Of a stretch of DNA of 20,483 nucleotides, positions 20,462-20,483 are shown in pieces. The stretch is from Flammeovirgaceae bacterium UBA4659 (lineage in GTDB: Bacteria; Bacteroidota; Bacteroidia; Cytophagales; Cyclobacteriaceae): the NCBI GenBank assembly GCA_002405445.1, contig DHLV01000074.1, positions 1-20,483 of the forward strand, given 5' to 3'. The position numbers were made by a program, and so were the translations under genes. The notes below the pieces were generated by a model. The model was not told the DNA's origin, ran no database searches, and worked only from the letters and a program-made list of their open reading frames with translations. Each line of letters starts with the position of its first letter. Within the stretch, counting starts at the first letter, position 1.

Positions 20462-20483
20462 TAAGTACACGTTTTTGAGCGTA
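20454..20483 (+). CDS. Possible start of a further gene (partial, 10 codons)
   Basis: An ATG at 20454 opens MNNKYTFLSV up to the window edge, overlapping the end of the NTF2-like gene by eight bases. The beginning would suit a signal peptide or membrane start, but ten codons are too few to recognise anything. The overlap would imply translational coupling. It could be chance. Confidence 0.25.
   Translation, partial: MNNKYTFLSV

Noticed and set aside
20454..20483. Assigning a function to the ten codons at the right edge.
   Set aside because: Too short; listed only as a possible partial gene.

Overview
The window comes from a member of the Bacteroidota, most likely a Cytophagales-type gliding or surface-living bacterium. 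Three things point that way: a PorP/SprF-family outer-membrane protein next to an 1804-residue secreted protein ending in a gliding-motility-associated (type B) T9SS sorting domain; Bacteroidota-style promoter boxes (TAnnTTTG at -7) ahead of several genes; and Bacteroidota-typical families (DUF2911, a SWIB protein with a lysine-rich tail, NmrA-like SDR, a RimB-RimK-M14 set). It reads as ordinary chromosome. I see no rRNA, tRNA, CRISPR array, insertion sequence, integrase or phage gene.

Layout. 1-934 (minus): a lipoprotein and, one base downstream, the start of a subtilisin-like S8 peptidase cut by the window edge. 971-1981 (plus): a degenerate TrpF-fold protein, a terminator, and a SWIB-domain protein with a histone-H1-like tail. 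2038-3535 (minus): a cold-shock protein followed by an RhlE-type DEAD-box helicase, with an intrinsic terminator between them whose U-tract touches the helicase start codon. 3666-5070: a hotdog thioesterase (plus) converging on an NmrA-like reductase (minus). 5315-5815 (plus): a periplasmic DUF2911 protein whose promoter is overlapped by a perfect 14-bp inverted repeat. 5897-8273 (plus): rimB, rimK and an M14 desuccinylase/aspartoacylase-family hydrolase, probably a glutamate-tail writer with two hydrolases. 8270-9754 (minus): a PorP/SprF protein and a small hendecad coiled-coil protein. 9939-15353 (plus): the giant T9SS type B surface protein, divergent from porP. 15626-17490 (plus): a small secreted beta-sandwich protein, a Nudix hydrolase and a Sua5/TsaC threonylcarbamoyl-AMP synthase in one tight run. 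17570-19907 (plus): pfkA and pgk. 19958-end: a secreted NTF2-like protein and possibly the first codons of another gene.

How they fit together. The porP/type B pair belongs to cell-surface secretion and adhesion. The csp-rhlE unit looks like a cold-response operon with an attenuator. The rim cluster suggests reversible glutamylation, classically of ribosomal protein S6. pfkA/pgk are glycolysis and sua5 is tRNA t6A synthesis. No clear-cut undescribed system stands out. The strongest leads are the csp-terminator-rhlE arrangement, the three-gene rim module, the TrpF-like pseudoenzyme, and the inverted repeat over the DUF2911 promoter. All calls are from reading the sequence; no searches or folding programs were run.
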